A DNA stretch of 64,000 bases from Pelobates cultripes. Taxonomy: Eukaryota; Chordata; Amphibia; Anura; Pelobatidae. The number at the start of each line of letters is the position of its first letter. The stretch's first letter is position 1. The notes beneath the pieces are model-generated. The model did not search any database and was not told the origin of the DNA. It saw nothing but the letters and a program-made list of their open reading frames with translations. The position numbers and the translations under genes were made by a program. The stretch covers positions 269,100,673 through 269,164,672 of the forward strand of contig OW240913.1 in assembly GCA_933207985.1 (NCBI GenBank), in the 5' to 3' direction. Shown one piece after another: positions 61,300-64,000 of this stretch.

Positions 61300-62280
61300 A
61301 TGGCATCGAAAACTGCCAAAAAATCCAAGCCCAAACAAACCTTGCTGCAGATCCAGGGGCTCTCCTCGCCGCACCTGCGAAACCAAGATGGCGCCGAGCC
61401 GCCGAGATCTCCGGCGGAATACTCCGACAATAGCGACATCACCTCAATCTCAGAACCGGCCGCAGCCCCAGCCACGGATCTCTCTATACACAAGATGCTC
61501 CAAACTATGCAAGCTTCAATACGGGCGGACATGTCCAAAATGGCGAGGGAAATCAGAGCAGACATCCAGGCATTGGGGGACAGGACCTCCCGCCTGGAAG
61601 ACAAATCTGATGAAATAATCTCAGCGCATAATACTCTGGCTGACGCCTACACTGAAATGAGGGACCAACTGGACCGCCTGACAGCGAAGGTAGCGGATCA
61701 CGAAGACCGAGATAGGCGCAGCAATATCCGCCTCCGTGGTATTCCAGAGGAGGTTTTGCCCCAGGACCTCCAGGCCTATGCCAGGAGTCTATTCCAGCAC
61801 TTAGTCCCAGACCTCACCCCACAAGACTTCCTCATTGACCGCATCCATAGGCTGCCAAAGCCGAAATCTCTACCCGCAGCGATTCCGAGAGACACGATTG
61901 CCAAACTCCATTACTTCACTACGAAAGACTGCATAATGAAAGCCTCGAGGCACACCCAAGACTTACCGGTGAAATTTGCGAATGTCCAGCTCTTCACAGA
62001 CCTCTCCGCATCCACGCTGTCAAAGAGGAGAGACCTTGCTGTCATCACCAGAACCCTGCGGGGGGCGAACATCTTATACCGATGGGGATTCCCAGCCCAT
62101 TTAATTATCCGGCGCAATGGAGTGGATCGCCATATCACTACTGTGGAAGAGGGGAAGAAACTCCTTACAGAATGGAACATTCCCAATCCCCCACAACCTG
62201 ACCGAGATGCCCCACCCGAACGCCGACGACCCCCATGGAAAGTGCCGACTGAATGGAACTCAGCAGCCTCAGCTAAGTGA
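61300..62280 (+). CDS. L1 LINE ORF1 RNA-binding protein
   Basis: An intact 326-codon frame. The head (1-60) is Lys- then Ser/Pro-rich; a coiled coil covers about 62-138 (IHKMLQTMQASIRADMSK, RTSRLEDKSDEI, RDQLDRLTAKVADHEDR); the RRM opens at SNIRLRGIPEEV (141-152) and the C-terminal domain shows KRRDLAVITRTLR and YRWGFPAHLIIRR. It matches the ORF1 of the minus-strand L1 in layout and several blocks (RLHYFSVKD there, KLHYFTTKD here) but differs widely in sequence, so it belongs to another L1 subfamily. The ATG has an A at -3 (CTATGG context). The C-terminus is Pro/Arg-rich. Confidence 0.92.
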   Translation: MASKTAKKSKPKQTLLQIQGLSSPHLRNQDGAEPPRSPAEYSDNSDITSISEPAAAPATDLSIHKMLQTMQASIRADMSKMAREIRADIQALGDRTSRLEDKSDEIISAHNTLADAYTEMRDQLDRLTAKVADHEDRDRRSNIRLRGIPEEVLPQDLQAYARSLFQHLVPDLTPQDFLIDRIHRLPKPKSLPAAIPRDTIAKLHYFTTKDCIMKASRHTQDLPVKFANVQLFTDLSASTLSKRRDLAVITRTLRGANILYRWGFPAHLIIRRNGVDRHITTVEEGKKLLTEWNIPNPPQPDRDAPPERRRPPWKVPTEWNSAASAK

Positions 62281-62389
62281 CTCTCCCACAGCCGCACATG
62301 CTGCCTATCCCCTTAACACTAGGGCACATTAGCCCGACACTCTCCCTATGTGAAGACTTTACCCGCATACTTCCAATTGTTTGCCGTTA

Positions 62390-63235
62390 TGTTGAGCTTT
62401 GATACCTTTTCTTGCAGTCTCTGACTTGTAGTTACATTCTCCTCCATTTTCCTACTATGCTCGGAGGCCACCAAACATTTACCATACCAGGTTTTCTCTA
62501 GATGGGAGGATGGGGGAAAAACGGATGGCAGAGGAGCCTGCTTTATGGACCTCGTGACGGTGACGGGGCCCCATGCACTGGGCCCCCTCATCGCTGCGAT
62601 GTAAAGGGAAAGAGGCGCGGTACACAACGCGCACCTACAGGCGGCCCTATGCTTTTCCCTGCACCGAGAGGAATGTCAAATAACTGATGGAGTAACCATA
62701 AACAAGGTCTCCTAAATTCCCCCACTGCGGGACCGTATGTTCCCTCAATACTAAGGGACCGACCCACCACTGACCCCACATGCAGACTCTATCCACTCCA
62801 TTTTACTCGACCTCTCATGTACAACTCCCACATGCCCTTTTCCCTCGGCTCTTCACTTTTAGTTTTTAATCTCAAAATTTTTATTCTGCCCGGTCTCTCT
62901 GCCGCACCTGAGGGCTACCAAATGTTTACCGCACTAGTTTTTTATCCCTTTTTTTCCCCTTATTTATCCATTTATTTATTTACCTATTTTTATTTTCTCT
63001 CTCAGGTACGCGGTCCCTCTTTGGGCGGTAGGGGGCCATGGGAAGTCGAGGGGGAGGTTGGGGGGGAAACCTTAACTCTTGGGCCTCGTGGCGATGGCGG
63101 GGCCCCAAGTATTGGGCCCCCCCGCCGCAGCGATGCCACAGAGAGGGGCATGGGCTACATCACGCACGTCCGGACAGCCCCACTCACATCCCCGTACTAA
63201 AAGGTACATGGACCAACTGACTTGGCAAGACTGCC
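62390..63235 (+). repeat. Two diverged tandem copies in the L1 inter-ORF region
   Basis: Blocks recur about 470-540 bp apart in the same order: GAGGCCACCAAACATTTACC/GAGGGCTACCAAATGTTTACC, GGACCTCGTGACGGTGACGG/GGCCTCGTGGCGATGGCGG, GGGCCCCCTCATCGCTGCGATG/GGGCCCCCCCGCCGCAGCGATG, CACAACGCGCAC/CATCACGCACG. GGGCCCC motifs make strong local hairpins. There is no coding signal. Confidence 0.65.
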
Positions 63236-63848
63236 ATAACACCTAACTTCCCCCACGACTAGACATCGATACTACGCCAGGCCACCTGCGCAGAGACCAA
63301 AGCCAAGGAAAACGAGGCCTAACGACAGACATAGATCTTTGACAACCCCGAGGGTCGACCACGGCGTGGTTTGCCACAACTTCCCCCCCCCTCAGGCTCC
63401 AAGGAGCCATGTTTCCACCGTCCCAGCCACATGGCTCTTGCTTTGACGGTTTATTGTATATAGTTTTCGTTACCCTGTTATCCTACCACGAGACTCTTTC
63501 CTGGCACCCGCCCCTTCTTCCCAAGCCCCCTACCCCGATGGGGCATCAACTTAGGTGCATAATACGTCACACACCACATCCGAGACTAACCGACCAGTTG
63601 GGGCATGCCACTAACCCTTATAGGTCCCATCACACAAGGTACATCAGCCAAATGCCAGATATTTCCCTAACAACCGGGAAGCTCACCACCCCACTGCATT
63701 ATCTTTGTACCCCAAACAATATGGAATCAAAGACACCTACGCAACAGGGGTCAAAACACAACCACAATGCCACTGATGCCCCTCTAAGACGCGACGAACA
63801 AGTGCTCCATACAGAATTACACTCAGCTGTCCACTACTACACGCACAA

Positions 63849-64000
63849 ATGACGCTCAACATATTGTCATTAAATGTCAAAGGTTTAAATTCACCGCACA
63901 AACGACGGCTAGCACTAGCAGAGGCAAAAAACCACAACGCACATGTCGTGTTCTTCCAGGAGACGCATTTCAAATGGGGCCATCGCCCCAAACTCAGTTC
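63849..64000 (+). CDS. L1 LINE ORF2 start, endonuclease (runs off window end)
   Basis: From the ATG at 63849 fifty codons are open to the window end: MTLNILSLNVKGLNSPHKRR, then VVFFQETHFK. These are the first two active-site blocks of the L1 apurinic-type endonuclease (Asn of LNVKGLN, Glu of QETHF). They correspond to IHSQNAKGLN and VFVQETHF in the minus-strand L1. The rest of the ORF is outside the window. Confidence 0.88.
   Translation, partial: MTLNILSLNVKGLNSPHKRRLALAEAKNHNAHVVFFQETHFKWGHRPKLS

Larger units (their letters stand above)
61161..64000 (+). mobile_element. L1-type LINE, 5' half (runs off window end)
   Basis: Starts AGCGGGGCGTGGCCTGACAG immediately after CR1 sequence AAATGGTCAG. 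A leader of about 140 bp, intact ORF1, an unusually long inter-ORF region of 1.57 kb and the open start of ORF2 follow. The presence of a complete 5' end and clean ORFs suggests a full-length, recent copy. Confidence 0.88.

Overview
The window is retroelement- and transposon-dense vertebrate DNA, most likely from an amphibian (anuran). No host protein-coding gene, rRNA or CRISPR array could be recognised. The amphibian guess is an inference from the mixture of residents: Kolobok/T2-like TTAA MITEs, a CR1 LINE ending in repeated ATTCTATGTTTCT-like units, several L1/Tx1-type LINEs, Penelope-like elements (PLEs), a sushi/Tf1-like chromovirus, and many hAT elements with clear 8-bp target duplications. 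Large introns or intergenic space would look like this.

Layout. 1-772: the 5' half of a Tc1/mariner element whose transposase frame is still open at the window edge. 1508-5569: a hAT element (8-bp duplication ATTCAAGG) into which an LTR, a second hAT element and a PLE-like tail are nested. 7019-8820: an unidentified GC/CpG-rich stretch. 9118-12857: a CR1 LINE with an intact esterase-type ORF1 and a broken ORF2. 13772-17560: a T2-like MITE, a solo LTR and a 615-bp inverted duplication. 18545-24230: a decayed plus-strand L1 split by a PLE. 26555-32938: a near-complete minus-strand L1 with a 16-bp target duplication. 34811-35401: a second T2-like MITE. 35828-41454: a complete minus-strand Gypsy chromovirus with near-identical LTRs and a 5-bp duplication. 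41460-45214: a fragmentary LTR element with a nested solo LTR. 45246-47180: a hAT element filled by a GT-rich minisatellite. 48815-51483: a TTAA foldback element. 51764-56327: a hAT element containing another DNA transposon and a non-autonomous LTR retrotransposon. 57157-57605: a hAT MITE. 60690-64000: a CR1 fragment cut by the 5' half of an L1 that runs off the window with ORF1 intact and ORF2 open.

The strongest unusual signals are four. (1) The chromovirus has a 10-nt primer-site candidate 2 nt inside the 5' LTR that is the reverse complement of the predicted RNA 5' end, with a TATA-like box about 30 nt upstream; this is the arrangement used for self-primed reverse transcription in Tf1/sushi elements. 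(2) A family of non-autonomous LTR retrotransposons carries an ORF made of 54-residue tandem repeats. (3) A 2.67-kb foldback element contains an array of head-to-head palindromes. (4) Five PLE 3' tails each keep a hammerhead-like core. All work was done by reading; no search or alignment program was run, so family names rest on motifs and termini.
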